The notes: a model not told the origin generated them from the letters alone. A stretch of 64,000 nt of DNA from Gracilaria vermiculophylla (GCA_019155205.2 JAHNZQ020000010.1:653074-717073); one strand, 5' to 3'. Numbered from the stretch's first letter, positions 9,300 to 20,500 are shown. Translations and numbers: made by a program.

Positions 9300-11474
9300 A
9301 TGCTGCAAACGCACACAGACCCCAACGCCAGCGCTGTCGAAGCCGCTGGCGACGCCGAGACGGCTGGCGACGCCGAGGCAGTTGCCGACGCGTCGCGCGC
9401 CCCCTACCACTCCTCGCCGTTACGTCTCACGTCCACGCAACTGGGTCGCGGCTCGTCCGCCGCCGTATACCTCGGCTATCTTGCCGGATGCCCGGTAGCC
9501 GTCAAGAAGTGCTCGCTGTTGACCGCGCGCCCCGCCGCCATCGCCCAGTTCCGCCGCGAGCTCCACCGCTACCAACGTCTGCGCCACCCATGCATTACTC
9601 AGTTCTTCACCGCCATCGAGAACCCACACCACTTGCTGCTCGTTACCGAGCTCATGCGCGGCGGCAGCCTCTTCCACGCCCTCTCCGATCTGCGCAACGC
9701 CGGCGTACGCGCCCTGGCACACCCATCTTTGCTCCGCGTTGCACAGCACGTGGCTAACGGTCTGTCGTATCTGCATGCCTCGCACTTTTCGTTCGGCGAC
9801 CTCAAGACCATGAATGTTCTGCTTTCTGAGAAGCCCTGCGCTGCCACTGCGTCTTTTCCGCCCACCGCTCAGGCCAAGTTGTGCGACTTTGGCCTGTCGC
9901 GAAATCTCGCCCACCTCGCCAGCCCGCACCCTACCGCCCATCTGCGTCGCACCCACGTGCCCGCCGACAAGGGACCGGCGGGCACCTACGCCTACCTTGC
10001 CCCGGAGGCTTTCAACGGTCTGCCCTTCGCCGATGCGCGCGCTGCCAAGGCCGCCGACATCTACGCACTGGCCATTGTGCTGTGGGAGCTCGCTACCTTG
10101 CAAAAGCCGTGGCCGCATCTTCAGCCGCTGCAACTCATACATCTCGTCGCGAACAAACGCATGCGGCCGCCATGGCCTGAGCGCCACCATTTGCCGCCCG
10201 GATACGTGCAACTAGTTGAGTGCTGTTGGAATAACGACCCGGACTGCAGACCATCAGTGCAATTCGTATGTGCCGAGTTGCACCGCATGTACCAACACTT
10301 ATGGTCGCCCGAGGCAGAGGTTGGCGGTCGCACTGCGCGACCCGCACCCCCCCCTTGCAATCTCGATGATCTAAGTGAGTTTGACGCAATTCCTGTGCAA
10401 GACGATCCACGCGAGCTTGCGTCCCATGATAACTCGCATCCGGAGCGTAACCGGGAAGATCCGAACCGGCATCCGCACTTGGCAACCATCCAGCATGTGG
10501 AATCTATGCGTCTCTCGCCCCACGAAATAATGAGCATGTGCGACAGTATGAGCGAAATGGCGTCAGAGGTAACTCATGCTTCTGACCATAACAGCCAACA
10601 TATGTCACGCACAAACAGCTCGTCCTTCGATTCAAACAATCATGGACAGTCGCTACATCGAGCCACTCGTGGTCACTTGCCGCACATTGATGGCAGTCGT
10701 CACAATCATGGCGTTCATTTAACTGGTTCAAATTGGCATCAGGATGAGCAAAGCGATCATGACTTGACAGCTGATGAGGCAAACATGGAACCGATGCTCG
10801 CCACCATCAAGCAAGTACAGTCCATACGTTTGATAACAGAAGAAGTGATCAACGTGTACGATGACACAACCGAGCTTTCATCCAAAGATACACACGCACT
10901 TGATCATGATAATGACAATCATGAAATATCTTGCGCCGACACATCAACCGTTCTTGCTGACGCTCGTATGACCGTGCAACATCAGCCGGGCACTACTCGT
11001 ATGACGGGCATGAGCGAACATAACCGCGGTTATGAGTTGAAGCATACTTCACCTCATGCACATGTGGGGATGGAAACCATACATGTGCCGACGAGGGCAG
11101 CAAAAAGCTACAGGGCAAGTGGCAATTCGAAAGAATGTGTACGGATGGATACGGTATGCTCTTCTATAACACGGCAGCAATCGCTTAATTTGTCGCCAAA
11201 ACGAGTTGAGGTCATGTATGATGATACGAGCCACGAAACCCCCAAACTGTTGCTCGTACCCAGTCACAGGATGGAAGATGCGCATTCAGGTTTTGCATGT
11301 CACACCGACGGAATGCGAACACCAGCCACGAAACGACGGTACGATATACCGACTGGATTTGCAAACGAACATGAAATAGATCAAGAGTTAGAAGTTTTGG
11401 AGCAGGAGGAACAGGTGAGTGTAGAGCAACTTGGAATTTCGTTAGAGCCTAGGAGTCGATTTCGGGACTTGTAG
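9300..11474 (+). CDS. TKL-type (Raf/RIPK-like) protein kinase with long repetitive C-terminal tail
   Basis: From ATG 9300 the product is 724 aa. Residues about 48-330 form a protein kinase domain: Gly loop LGRGSSAAVYLG, VAVKK with catalytic Lys69, helix-C Glu87, DFG at 196-198, activation end GTYAYLAPEAF, and DPDCRPS near the end as in TKL kinases. The HRD motif is replaced by FGD (165-167) in SFGDLKTMNVLL: the base Asp167, Lys169 and Asn remain, but the Arg is Gly, a non-RD kinase. The tail (335-724) is Ser/His/Asp-rich and unstructured, with three imperfect repeats: VESMRLSPHEIMSMCD, VQSIRLITEEVINVYD and SLNLSPKRVEVMYD. The kinase half is GC-rich while the tail is much less so. No intron or membrane segment is seen. 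The ORF opens upstream at 9072, but the 9300 Met is the first before acidic sequence. Substrate unknown. Confidence 0.85.
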   Translation: MLQTHTDPNASAVEAAGDAETAGDAEAVADASRAPYHSSPLRLTSTQLGRGSSAAVYLGYLAGCPVAVKKCSLLTARPAAIAQFRRELHRYQRLRHPCITQFFTAIENPHHLLLVTELMRGGSLFHALSDLRNAGVRALAHPSLLRVAQHVANGLSYLHASHFSFGDLKTMNVLLSEKPCAATASFPPTAQAKLCDFGLSRNLAHLASPHPTAHLRRTHVPADKGPAGTYAYLAPEAFNGLPFADARAAKAADIYALAIVLWELATLQKPWPHLQPLQLIHLVANKRMRPPWPERHHLPPGYVQLVECCWNNDPDCRPSVQFVCAELHRMYQHLWSPEAEVGGRTARPAPPPCNLDDLSEFDAIPVQDDPRELASHDNSHPERNREDPNRHPHLATIQHVESMRLSPHEIMSMCDSMSEMASEVTHASDHNSQHMSRTNSSSFDSNNHGQSLHRATRGHLPHIDGSRHNHGVHLTGSNWHQDEQSDHDLTADEANMEPMLATIKQVQSIRLITEEVINVYDDTTELSSKDTHALDHDNDNHEISCADTSTVLADARMTVQHQPGTTRMTGMSEHNRGYELKHTSPHAHVGMETIHVPTRAAKSYRASGNSKECVRMDTVCSSITRQQSLNLSPKRVEVMYDDTSHETPKLLLVPSHRMEDAHSGFACHTDGMRTPATKRRYDIPTGFANEHEIDQELEVLEQEEQVSVEQLGISLEPRSRFRDL

Positions 11475-12073
11475 AAGATACGTTTAGAAAATAGGGTTAA
11501 AAGTTATAACGTGCAAGGACAGCCGCATCAGCAAGGGACAGAGCTTCAAGCTGAAGCGAGCGCAGTTGTGAGCGAGCGCGTAGGAAAAACGCGAGTTGGC
11601 GGCGACGAACAGCTTCACCGGTCGACTGAGGGCGCGATGTGATTCTCCTCGCCGTCGAGAAGACAGATAAAAGTCTGCAAACGCTCCTAAGAGGTGGCAC
11701 GAAGGCTTATGCGTCGAGCCTCCGCTAGGTTCGGATCACGCCCCTGCACGATGATGGGTTTGAAGTCAAGCCATGCCGATTTTTCGCTACGCACTCTCTC
11801 GCAAACGCGCATGCTTCAACGCATTCGCTTCCACGCGCTCGCCCTCCGTTTTCTAGAGTTGTCCTTGACCGAGACTGCAATCTGCACGCCATCGGCACGG
11901 CTCGAAGCCCACGAAGGCGCAGTGGGGAGGTCAGAGTGTAATTGAGAGGATGGGCCGCCTTACCACCGACGGAACCCTCAAATCCTTATTCCAACCTCTT
12001 TCTCCTTTCTACGTTGCTATGCCTGCGTTCTTTCTTCTCAAGGCCCACGTGGACATTTCGGCATAAGGCCACA
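11475..12073. other. Intergenic stretch after the kinase, no supported gene
   Basis: The region is moderately GC-rich. On the minus strand, weakly coding-looking pieces occur (around 11497-11700 and 11700-11830, for example WLDFKPIIVQGRDPNLAEAR), but stops separate them and no family is recognised. It ends at the TIR of the next Tc1 copy. Confidence 0.4.
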
Positions 12074-13300
12074 TACAGACTGTTTCAAAATCATATCACG
12101 TTGGTGTCAAAGTAAAAAAATCGTAATTCTGGCACTGTACGACTACAAAATTGAATTTTAAAATAAATTCAAGTCCAAAAACCGCTTCAAAAACATGACC
12201 TCTTTATCAACTTTTAAGTCTCTTTTGGAGACTCGGTAACTAATTTCCCACCTTTTTGCTGAATAACGATAATACAGCGTTTGGGCATTGAATTAATGTA
12301 TCTATTAATTGTCGAAATTGAAATATAGTCCCAAGAATTCTTAATACAGTTTTTCAAATAAAATACTGTGCTAAACTGCCTTTCTTGGCCATTAACCATT
12401 CTTGATAATAAACCTCTCATATTATCAATGGTACTGAAGTCTGGTGAGCGCGCTGGCCCTTCCATCACCTTTATGTTTGATTCTTGTAGCCAGTCTGGCA
12501 CCGTTTTGGATATGTGTACCCGTACATTATCTAGTTCAAAAACAATATTTACTTCGAGTACATAATATCCAATAAATAGCACACAAATACATAGAACTTC
12601 TTGATTTCATGCCAATTCTATCTTTCTATTAATATATGCAACATCTGTTTTCCGTTTTTTAATCTTATAGCCCATATCATTACAAAGCCTCCTCCAAGGT
12701 GTCTTGTCCAACTTTGAGAGAATTCTTTTCTAAGATCATGCTAAAGTAACATAGTTTATAACAATCTGGACCATCTACATTTACTTTTTTTCTTCAGAAA
12801 CTATAAGAATGTCCCATTGATCTTTTCAGTACACTATTCTTGCCCACCAAGATTTCCTTTTTAGTTTATGAAGAACTTCTAGAACGAGTATTTTTTTCTT
12901 TTTTTATACTTGAACAAATTCTTCATATTGATTTCAAGCCATATTGCTGATTATCAAGGTGTAGGTGTTTTAAAATTTTCATGTACTACACTTTACCTCG
13001 ACACAGTTACCGTTCAAACCACGTTTCTGTGCAGAACTGAGAAGTTTTGGACGCTCCGTCCAGTTCTTAAATCTGTAAATTGGTGGATATTCAAGAAAAT
13101 AGTAAATGGTGACCGAATGAAGGTCCAAATATCGCCAATAATTTGCATCTAATTTTCTATGAGCTTTGAATTGTATACTTCCGAGCTTTTTGGAGCGCGA
13201 AAAATATGATCCTTGAGCCATATTGATGGATATCATTGATGTAGTGTAGTGATTATGAAACAAAATTTACTCACATGTTACGCAAAAGGCACAGTACAGT
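12074..13300 (-). mobile_element. Tc1/mariner element (copy d), degenerate transposase
   Basis: It starts at the TIR TACAGACTGTTTCAAAATCAT (12074). The minus-strand transposase begins at ATG 13221 (MAQGSYFSRSKKLGSI) and ends near 12214 with CIKNSWDYISISTINRYINS. The catalytic blocks have decayed: QQDN has become ELDN, and the NPIENVW motif reads STIDNMRG, so the catalytic Glu is Asp and its surroundings are lost. Several frame changes lie between. The copy aligns well with copy a and marks the pre-insertion site of TRIM copy 1. The right end is not sharp; an LTR fragment follows. Confidence 0.75.
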
Positions 13301-13319
13301 ACTACTTCGGCTCGTTTTT

Positions 13320-13760
13320 CAGACGTGAATGGGGTACCGTCCGTTCTCCTTTCAAAGTGGTGGTGCACAACGTCCGATAGGAGTTTTTGATGACTCCAAA
13401 AGCGCGAGTTCCTAAAGGAGGTCTCCGGTAATCGCTGTCGCGAGCCGGGGGAGTTCTGAAAGGGGATCCGTAAACACGAAGCGGAGGGGAAGGTTCACTG
13501 GGCGGACAATGCTCCTACAGGCGCTGCTACTGGGCAATCTGGGGATCGGCGGCTTAAAAACCTTAAGGATGTTCGACGAGAGTCTCCAACCGGAAAAATA
13601 GACGTAGACTCAATGGTGCTTCGTTTACTTCCCCAAAGGTGGAGCTCGACCGGCAGATTAAGTGTCACGCCGGGAGCCCGCCTCGACAGGTGTCACTACT
13701 GTAGTAACTACCTGCAAAAATCAACTAAAATAAATCTAAATTCTAACGTTCTTCAGGGGT
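13320..13760 (-). repeat. Ty3/gypsy LTR fragment or solo LTR (inverted relative of 59620-60050)
   Basis: Reverse-complemented, this block aligns with the start of the gypsy element at 59.6-60.0 kb. Shared landmarks include GAGACTCTCGTCGA, the run around the 'cggttggagactctcg' segment, GCGCCTGTAGGAGCAT and TTACTACAGTAGTGA. Similarity is strong but imperfect. No gag or pol sequence follows, so it is a solo or truncated LTR of the same family. Confidence 0.65.
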
Positions 13761-14783
13761 ACTGTAGCGCACATGGGCCGAATTACGCGCCACTTGGCTC
13801 TGTTAATAAAGTACGAGCCCTTCTTAGGAATATCGCGCCATAATGCCACTTCACAATATCACCTTAGGATCCACTGTTCTACGGAATTTATTGATATCGG
13901 AATGCTACAGTACGCAGCGTACCGGGCCCCACCATTGCTGGCATTATTGCGACGTGGATGGGTGACGGGGAGTGGGAGCTTCGCCCAATACGTAGAGAGG
14001 TGTATCAGTTACTCTCCGACTACAACTTAAAGGTAATCATTATTTGGCTAAGTCTTGACCGTTGTTGTTCTTACAGTCGACCATTAGGCTTCACATGTAT
14101 CCCAACAGAATTCCCTGACCCGTACGTCCTGCATCTGTCACTACCAATCGATGGCCGTAGGCCTGCACGCCATCCTGCGCCTTCAGCCGTCCCAGTGCTG
14201 ACGCTACCGTTATACGTACCTTTTGGTCTCCCATTCTAGGTTGAGCCACTCCTATGATTCCTAGACCCATCACCCTTCGTGGACCTATCTACTGGCTCCG
14301 CGTACGCCGCTCTCTGTACTACACTTCTCTCCAGTGACGCGAAACGTGTGAGTTCTCAGTGATATGGGGCGTACATTTGCGAGGGGAATGACGCTCCACA
14401 AGGCGGAACGATTCAGAGCCGAGCTAGATAGACTTTATCTTTGTAGAAGTTGCATCTACTGCAAGATTTTGCCTAAGCAATGGATCTGCGCCACAGCGCG
14501 ATCTGGCATTGCTCTATAGTACAGTCACTACAGTATCTACAGCGATCAACCCGATTTTGCAAAGCGCCACCACGGCGAGTCTAGAACATGGTCCGTATCT
14601 GTCGCACATCGCGCACCGCAGAGGCATTGAAAAAATTACAGAAAGCTATCCAAATCCCAGCACCAGAGTCTCATCACAGAATTAAAGGGCAACCCGTTCC
14701 CGGGCTATTTTCTTTTTAGAATTTCATTTAAATATTCCACCGCAAGGTCTTAGCACAACAGTGTTACACGAAGGACAAAACAT
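13761..14783. other. Unannotated stretch, no supported gene
   Basis: Several ORFs of 60-93 codons overlap here on both strands without recognisable domains. The fragment 13958-14239 is open and Pro-rich but resembles nothing known. I see no TIR, LTR or RNA gene. Confidence 0.4.
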
Positions 14784-15149
14784 TTAGTACCGTTCGCCAG
14801 ATTGGACTTTACGAAATTTACATCTACAAGCTCCAACAGTTGGTTTAATCTCAGAAGTGCACACACCGTTTTCGATGTGCTTTACAATTTCATGAACAGT
14901 TACTGCAGAGCACTTGTCATTTCCGTGGCAACATGCAATGTTGATAAAAGCATACCAAGATGGTAAGGAATATGTGTAAAAATGAGTGTAGTAGGCCTTC
15001 CGAAGTGCCTGGCTATAAACCGAAAGCTCCATAATTAATAGAAACTGAAAACAGTTTCCTGTGAAAAAAGTTAAATAAATCAAAGGTTCAAAATTAATAT
15101 TGATAGCAAAGTGGCAATAGAGCTGAAGTTTCAGAATTATCATGAACAT
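14784..15149 (-). CDS. Hypothetical 121-aa ORF with Cys-rich C-terminal half
   Basis: An uninterrupted minus-strand frame has a hydrophobic N-terminus and a C-terminal half containing CCHGNDKCSAV, HIENGVC and GACRCKF, spaced like a possible zinc-binding module. No family is recognised. It lies just outside the TIR-bounded region at 15166-15645 and could be part of a transposon gene. It could equally be a chance ORF. Confidence 0.25.
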   Translation of the reverse strand: MFMIILKLQLYCHFAININFEPLIYLTFFTGNCFQFLLIMELSVYSQALRKAYYTHFYTYSLPSWYAFINIACCHGNDKCSAVTVHEIVKHIENGVCTSEIKPTVGACRCKFRKVQSGERY

Positions 15150-15361
15150 GTTGCAGCTGTATTGATCGTCGGTGTTTTCGGAATGCTAGTTTGACAATCA
15201 AAAGAGAAAGAATTAAAATGGACGGATATCGACTCTTAAAACCCACTTTTGAATGAATCAATTTCCATTAAAATATTTTCACACATTCTACACTGCTAGT
15301 TTTTTGAAAGTAAAAACTAGCAAACATATTCACATTTCCAAGTTATTTCGGACCAAAAACT

Positions 15362-15394
15362 GAGTCTGGACTCCATGAAGTGGAGTCCAGACTC
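15362..15394. repeat. Perfect hairpin, 14-bp stem and 5-nt loop
   Basis: GAGTCTGGACTCCA (15362-15375) and its exact reverse complement (15381-15394) flank the loop TGAAG. It lies 22 bp before the assembly gap, and strong secondary structure may have contributed to the gap. Confidence 0.8.
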
Positions 15395-15416
15395 CACTAA
15401 TACATACCTTCACATG

Positions 15417-15516
15417 NNNNNNNNNNNNNNNNNNNNNNNNNNNNNNNNNNNNNNNNNNNNNNNNNNNNNNNNNNNNNNNNNNNNNNNNNNNNNNNNNNNN
15501 NNNNNNNNNNNNNNNN
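15417..15516. other. Assembly gap (100 N)
   Basis: Exactly 100 N, the conventional size for a gap of unknown length. Reading frames crossing it are artefacts. Confidence 0.99.
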
Positions 15517-15899
15517 ATATTTTTTTTTGCTTGCCAACCACCGCGAACTAGCAGAATCTAGCGTTTTCGTAGTTTTTTTGAGTGATTCCCTAACAAACTT
15601 GCAATCTAGCACCCTTATCTAGCATTCCGAGAACACCGACGATGTATCTAGTTCAAGGTTTGTTTTGCAGCGATCGCATTTTATATGCTGAGTTCCTTTA
15701 TTGCATCATTTCATACAGCCATTTCGCTCTTAGGACCGGGTATAAGATTTGCTCGTGTTCTGAAAACAGCCACGAGAATACATCCCATGTATAATTCATG
15801 AAAGCCGGTCATGACTCATCGTGGGGAGCACAAACCACCATTAGCTTCTAGTCCAGGCAGTTAGGAAAAGCTAATGGCTGTTTTAATGGTTAATCTTGA

Positions 15900-16172
15900 A
15901 AAAGGAACATATTAAGTTCTAATGAAACTACAAATCCTGACACTCCGAAAGGTCGTGAAAGATGGCGGACATATAATGGAAAAGCCACCAAGAATTACTT
16001 AAAAGTCAACGAAGCAGAGGTTCGTGAAAATTTATACCATGTCTGCTCAAAAAAAGATAGAAATAATGGACATGGTCAAGAAGAATTTAATCTAGAAAAC
16101 AAAATTTATGTCAAGGAATGGTTTACAAGGGTCAGTACAAGCCTTTTCGGAATCTATACCGTAGATGCATGA
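15900..16172 (+). CDS. Unrecognised 90-codon open frame lacking an ATG near its start
   Basis: The frame is open from 15900 to a TGA at 16170-16172 and has coding-like composition, for example NYLKVNEAEVRENLYHVCSK and EEFNLENKIYVKEWFTRVS. It has no upstream Met, so it may be an exon or a transposon gene fragment. No family is recognised. Confidence 0.25.
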   Translation, partial: KRNILSSNETTNPDTPKGRERWRTYNGKATKNYLKVNEAEVRENLYHVCSKKDRNNGHGQEEFNLENKIYVKEWFTRVSTSLFGIYTVDA

Positions 16173-17050
16173 AATTTATAGAAAATAGATCTCTAAAGTT
16201 CGCAGTCTCTCACACTTAGTAATCTTCATTGAAAACTAAGTGATTAGTCATGTAATAGCACTTAAGGGCGAACTAAAAGTTTAGAGCGATAGTTAGAAAA
16301 CAATAATTCCATTCTCCATATGGAACTTACTTAGACTGGAAGTGCTTGTATATCAAAAACTACCCGAAAGAAGACAGAAAAAGACGAAACATTAACTTGT
16401 GCTTTTCACCAAGGCATATACGAGAACTGTTAATCTACTCACGAGTCCGAAAGTTTTGTGCCTGGATTGTTCTGCAAAGTTTGAGGAGAGCATTTATTTA
16501 TGTTGCTGTTCGACGAATGTAATTGTTTTTATTATTCACCTTTATGAGTCTGGCAGGTTTGACAGCTAAAAATAATAAACAAGGTAGAACTGAGATCTTT
16601 AGCCGTCTGTTTAGGCCTGTTTCGAACGTTTTTCTAAATGAAAGAAATGAAAAGCTCAATTTCCTTAAGCAATCTACTAATCCTATCAGAGCTTCTAGAC
16701 TTGCTAAACGCCCTTCTTTTTCGAAAATGACCCCTTCAACAAATGTCACCTTATTTAATTTTGAATTTTATGTGATTTGAAACGCATAATAATGGGTTTT
16801 TGAAACGTATTTCTTCATAATGGTCTCATATATCTCCTTATTGTCCTCATATGAGCGTAGGGCCCTGGGCGTGTACAAGATAGTTTCTATTGGATGTGTA
16901 CGCTGACTTCCATCACGCACAAGCACCAATCTTCAATTAAGGCTCTCATTCCGCGAGCGCCAAAGCTGAAACGTCGCTATCACGTTCAAGAATGCAATAT
17001 TTCTACTGCTTTCATCGTTCGTAGATAGATTACCTAACGATGGCGTCCCT
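16173..17050. other. AT-rich stretch without a supported gene
   Basis: It holds overlapping ORFs of about 80 codons on both strands (16498-16780) and TIR-like fragments (TTTGAAACGCATAA, TTTTTGAAACGTAT at 16775-16815) that look like Tc1/mariner debris. A half-preserved CCTCATATGAG palindrome lies near 16846. Confidence 0.4.
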
Positions 17051-19623
17051 GTGGGGCCACTGGCGCCTGGCATCGCTTATCTTTTTTCTCAGGTTATGGG
17101 CCACCCACTTTCGAAAGCAGCAAGCGCTGACTTCACTCCACTTTCAGCTCGTGCATATCACCCGCATGAAATCAGCTTCAGACTTGTATGGAGAGAGTTC
17201 TGGCAGCACGCGAAAATCTCTGTCTTTGACACCCAAATGAATCATAAATTTACATATCCGAACTCCATTTTTCTCACTTGGCTTTTTCTTCAACAAGTAG
17301 TCGAAATCACAGCCAGCAATCATCTTCAATATATCCAAAATCTCATTGGAACATTCGTCGAACACGAGTACGAAGATGTATTGTCCCTCGACATTTCTGT
17401 CGACACCAGCGAAAATATCAAAGCACTAACATGCTCCCGTCATTTAATCAAGAAATCACCATTCCAGAAGTCGTACATTTCACCGCTCGTCCCTATGTAT
17501 TCATTAAACATCCGGCTATTATCGTAGAACAGATCATCAACATCTTGAAAAGCAAATCCCAAACTGATTTCCTTTCCTTGACGGATGACACATTGAACCT
17601 TAAACATCATGAGACCATCCAAAATATCATTCCCAAGAACCTCAGTATCCGCAAGGAACTAATCATTTAGAATTCTAAATAAATCGAAAGAGAAGCCTCC
17701 ACGGTCAAATTTATTCTTGATGAGCTTTCAAACGATCAACGATTCGGTATCCATGTGATCTACATGCTTCTTGACACCCAATCGGCCACGGCGGGCCAAT
17801 ACCAATTCCGCTTAAAAGAAGACAAACGAGTGCCCAACCACAACCACAGCAATATCACAACGTTTCATGGGAACCTATCTCATGACCGCGGCTGCCACCC
17901 CGGTCATGGCCATGCTGGTTGCCACTGACTGACTAATGGCTCTTCTTACACAAACACACCCAGCAAACACCCCGTTTTGTTTAAACCAGCCTCCAGAAGT
18001 GACGAACTCTCGTTTTCTCAAATTTCCCAAAAACCACGTCCCAGCAGGGACAGATCTTTCGATACCTCAACTACAATAATTCCCGACGACCCAAATATTG
18101 CTATGCTATACATCACTGACAACGACAGTCCACCCGCCACCGGTAAGTACATCATCGATTCTGGTGCTCTTCTTTCCGTCTTTACCCACCCCCTTCCCAA
18201 TCAACCCTACCTTCTCTAACGCCTCGTATCCTTGACGACCACTTTCCGCTCCATAAATCTTACCAAAATGGGAGCTCTTCGGATTCCAACTAAAATATTT
18301 CAAGCCAATATCATGCCCGAACTCGATCGTTATGCCCAGCGACACGCACAAAGAACCCTCTTCCCGCCCTTCCCGCCCATAACCCCCACTTCGTCAGTGC
18401 CTGTGTTCCACCAAGTACCTTGTTGGAAAACAGATGAGCTATTTGCGCTATACTCTCTTGTGACACAGGGCGCACAGTTCACCATTTGAACTATCAACAC
18501 GCCCCCTCGCCCTGTATTTCCTTACAGAACGAGACCTCGAGCTTACAGTAGCCAATCTTCACTACTGCTGTACACCTGTACAATTTCTCAGGCTCACGTC
18601 ACTTCTGGGAGTCGAACCCAGGGTCCTAGCGATTAGCTGGGCCCATAACCTGTTGGAAAACAGATGAGCTATTTGCGCTATACTCTCTTGTGACACAGAG
18701 CGCACAGTTCACCATTTGAACTATCAACATACCTCCCCCATTGCCACACCGCAGCCTTCGAGATCACACTTTACACAAATGTGACCTTACCCTCAACCTC
18801 ATTTTCCCTACACCAATCCGTACAATTGTTCGGAACAACGTCCTTAACCTACCGTTCACCCACTGTTTCCCCCCACTGACACTCAACTGCAGACCCTCTT
18901 TTCAAATCAACAGTAACAGTACCGCATCTCCATACCGCCCAACCGCACACTATTACGCCCACATGGAAGCCCTCTACTTCGACAATTGTGAACATCCTCC
19001 CTTAACCATCCCTTTACGGCAAATGAATTCTTCATGACCTTCTTTGAAGTATATGCCCGATATTTTCATACATTCTGCAGCCCAAAGTGCAAACGTCTCC
19101 CCCACCATATCCGTTTCATGCTCCAACACGTCCGAGATATAAGTTGCGAGCACCCCGGGTGGTTCAACACCAACAACGCCCGGGATTACCTCAGCCACGA
19201 GTCTTCGCCACGTACGACCACCACCAAGTTCTCTACACCACTTTACACTCCAAAAGTCTCTACAAAGCTCCAGAGTCGAACATACCAGCTGCAAACTCTT
19301 CAAAGCTACCCAGACTACCCTCCGTTACAGCCCCTAGCCCCCGGAATACTGGGAAGACACTGTAAACGAAGCTGCCTTCAACAAACAAATTCATATAAGA
19401 CAAAGGCATAAACACCATATGAAGCAGGACACAACCGCATGGCCCCGCACTCTAAATTCTTCTTTCTCGGCCAGCTCCGATGTGGCTTCTTTCCCAAAGA
19501 CTACGGTTATCAGCACAATCTTGACAACAGAGGCATCATGTGCCTCTACATGTATGTTATCGCCGAAAACAACATAAAAACTCCCCCTGACAGAGTAAGA
19601 GATCTCTACGCTTGGTCAATATA
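17051..19623 (+). pseudogene. Ty1/copia gag-pol pseudogene, split by TRIM copy 2
   Basis: Several frames together read as a copia-type polyprotein. A gag-like helical part lies at 17051-17670. A Cys/His cluster resembling a zinc knuckle is near 17880-17925. At 17977-18219, GKYIIDSGALLSVFTHP matches the Asp-Ser-Gly of copia proteases. At 19034-19411, GWFNTNNARDYLSHES matches the late integrase core, with Asn where the catalytic Asp should be. At 19439-19624 FFPKDYGYQHNLDNRG resembles the segment after integrase. No reverse transcriptase follows. Frame shifts and the inserted 309-bp TRIM make it dead. The protease and integrase order (PR then IN before RT) is copia-like. Confidence 0.65.
18421..18729 (-). 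mobile_element. TRIM (miniature LTR retrotransposon), complete copy 2
   Basis: It has the same structure as copy 1 with a few substitutions: 79-bp LTRs at 18421-18499 and 18651-18729 (one difference) and a 5-bp target duplication TACCT (18416-18420 and 18730-18734). The minus-strand primer site at 18650-18636, GGTTATGGGCCCAGC, is a perfect complement to the initiator tRNA-Met anticodon arm. The purine tract at 18512-18500 touches the other LTR. LTR identity is higher than in copy 1, so this insertion is likely younger. It sits inside a dead Ty1/copia gene. There is no coding capacity. Confidence 0.93.
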
Positions 19624-20500
19624 GCAGGACATAAAAACTCGAGACATCTTGTCTTTAGGAACTCCAACGGTTCTTGATATCGTCGGAGCAATGCGAACGG
19701 CACCAGTTCGACGTAAGCTTCATCAAGTGTCGCCTAGCGTCGATGGATCACATATTGCACCAGAACAGCTTTGCAGCGGCACCAGTCAAACGTCTTAAAA
19801 ACGGTGAGCGGCAGGTCGCTGGGGAAGTTCGCGGCTTCGTCAGAACAAAAAACCCAGCACTCCTTTTCGAACCGCAACGGGATAGAACCATGGCACAAAA
19901 GGCAACATCATGGCTCTGTGACGAGGGCTCAGTTCGAATTTCTACTGTACCATGTACCTCATATGAGGTGTATCTACCTCATATGAGGTACAACTTTACC
20001 AAAAATTTTGTAACGAAAATTTTATAGTTCTGGCCCTCCAACGCTTACTAACTCACTGCAATACGAAAGTAGAATGGCATAGCTGATAAAGTTGTGAAAA
20101 ATAAGCACTCTAACAAGCATCTTGCAAACTCTGATCTTCCTCCTTCACCTCAAAATCCGAAAAATTCCCAACTAATCGGACCCTCGCCTCATCGCGGGCA
20201 ACACCGTATACTGTCGCGCTTCCCTTGTCACATCAGTGGGGAAATGTGCACAACTGTATAGTTCCATCTGGAAGTCAAAGATGCTTTCTGTAACAGTTAT
20301 CGACGACATTGTAGCTGAAAATAACGTTCCGTGATAGAACTCTGTCACTGTCGACTGGCTTATTCAGTCTCGTACTAAACGAGTGACGCTGAAACTTTTC
20401 TATACCAAACACCAAAATCCCTATTCAGCTGCATAAGTACTATCCACTTCAGTGTACCCACCTCTAGAAGCTGAGAGTGCTGTAAAGGCTCAAGACTACG
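19624..20500. other. Left flank of the piggyBac relic, no supported gene
   Basis: Short ORFs only. It contains a pair of palindromes at 19956-19989 (listed separately) that probably mark the left subterminal region of the piggyBac-type element. Confidence 0.4.
19956..19989. repeat. Paired 14-bp palindromes, left set
   Basis: ACCTCATATGAGGT occurs at 19956-19969 and again at 19976-19989, 20 bp apart start to start. The same pair, with 22-bp spacing and a degraded second unit, occurs at 22374-22409 on the far side of the piggyBac relic, so they may be transposase binding sites. Confidence 0.75.

Larger units (their letters stand above)
15166..15645. mobile_element. Small TIR-bounded element containing an assembly gap
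   Basis: The left end TCGTCGGTGTTTTCGGAATG (from 15166) is repeated in inverted orientation at the right end (AGCATTCCGAGAACACCGAC, 15621-15640), with one difference over about 25 bp. Next to the right end, TCTAGCA is repeated in short form. The inside holds a hairpin and a 100-N gap, so the true length and any gene are unknown. The superfamily is not clear from the ends. Confidence 0.55.

Noticed and set aside
8647..9498. 283-codon plus-strand frame antisense to APRT
   Set aside because: Gly/Arg-rich shadow of the Pro/Ala-rich APRT N-terminal region.
18600..18650. A tRNA gene suggested by GGGTTCGACTCCC in the TRIM interior
   Set aside because: Only a T-arm-like hairpin is present; no acceptor stem or D-arm can be formed, and the neighbouring match is better explained as a primer binding site.
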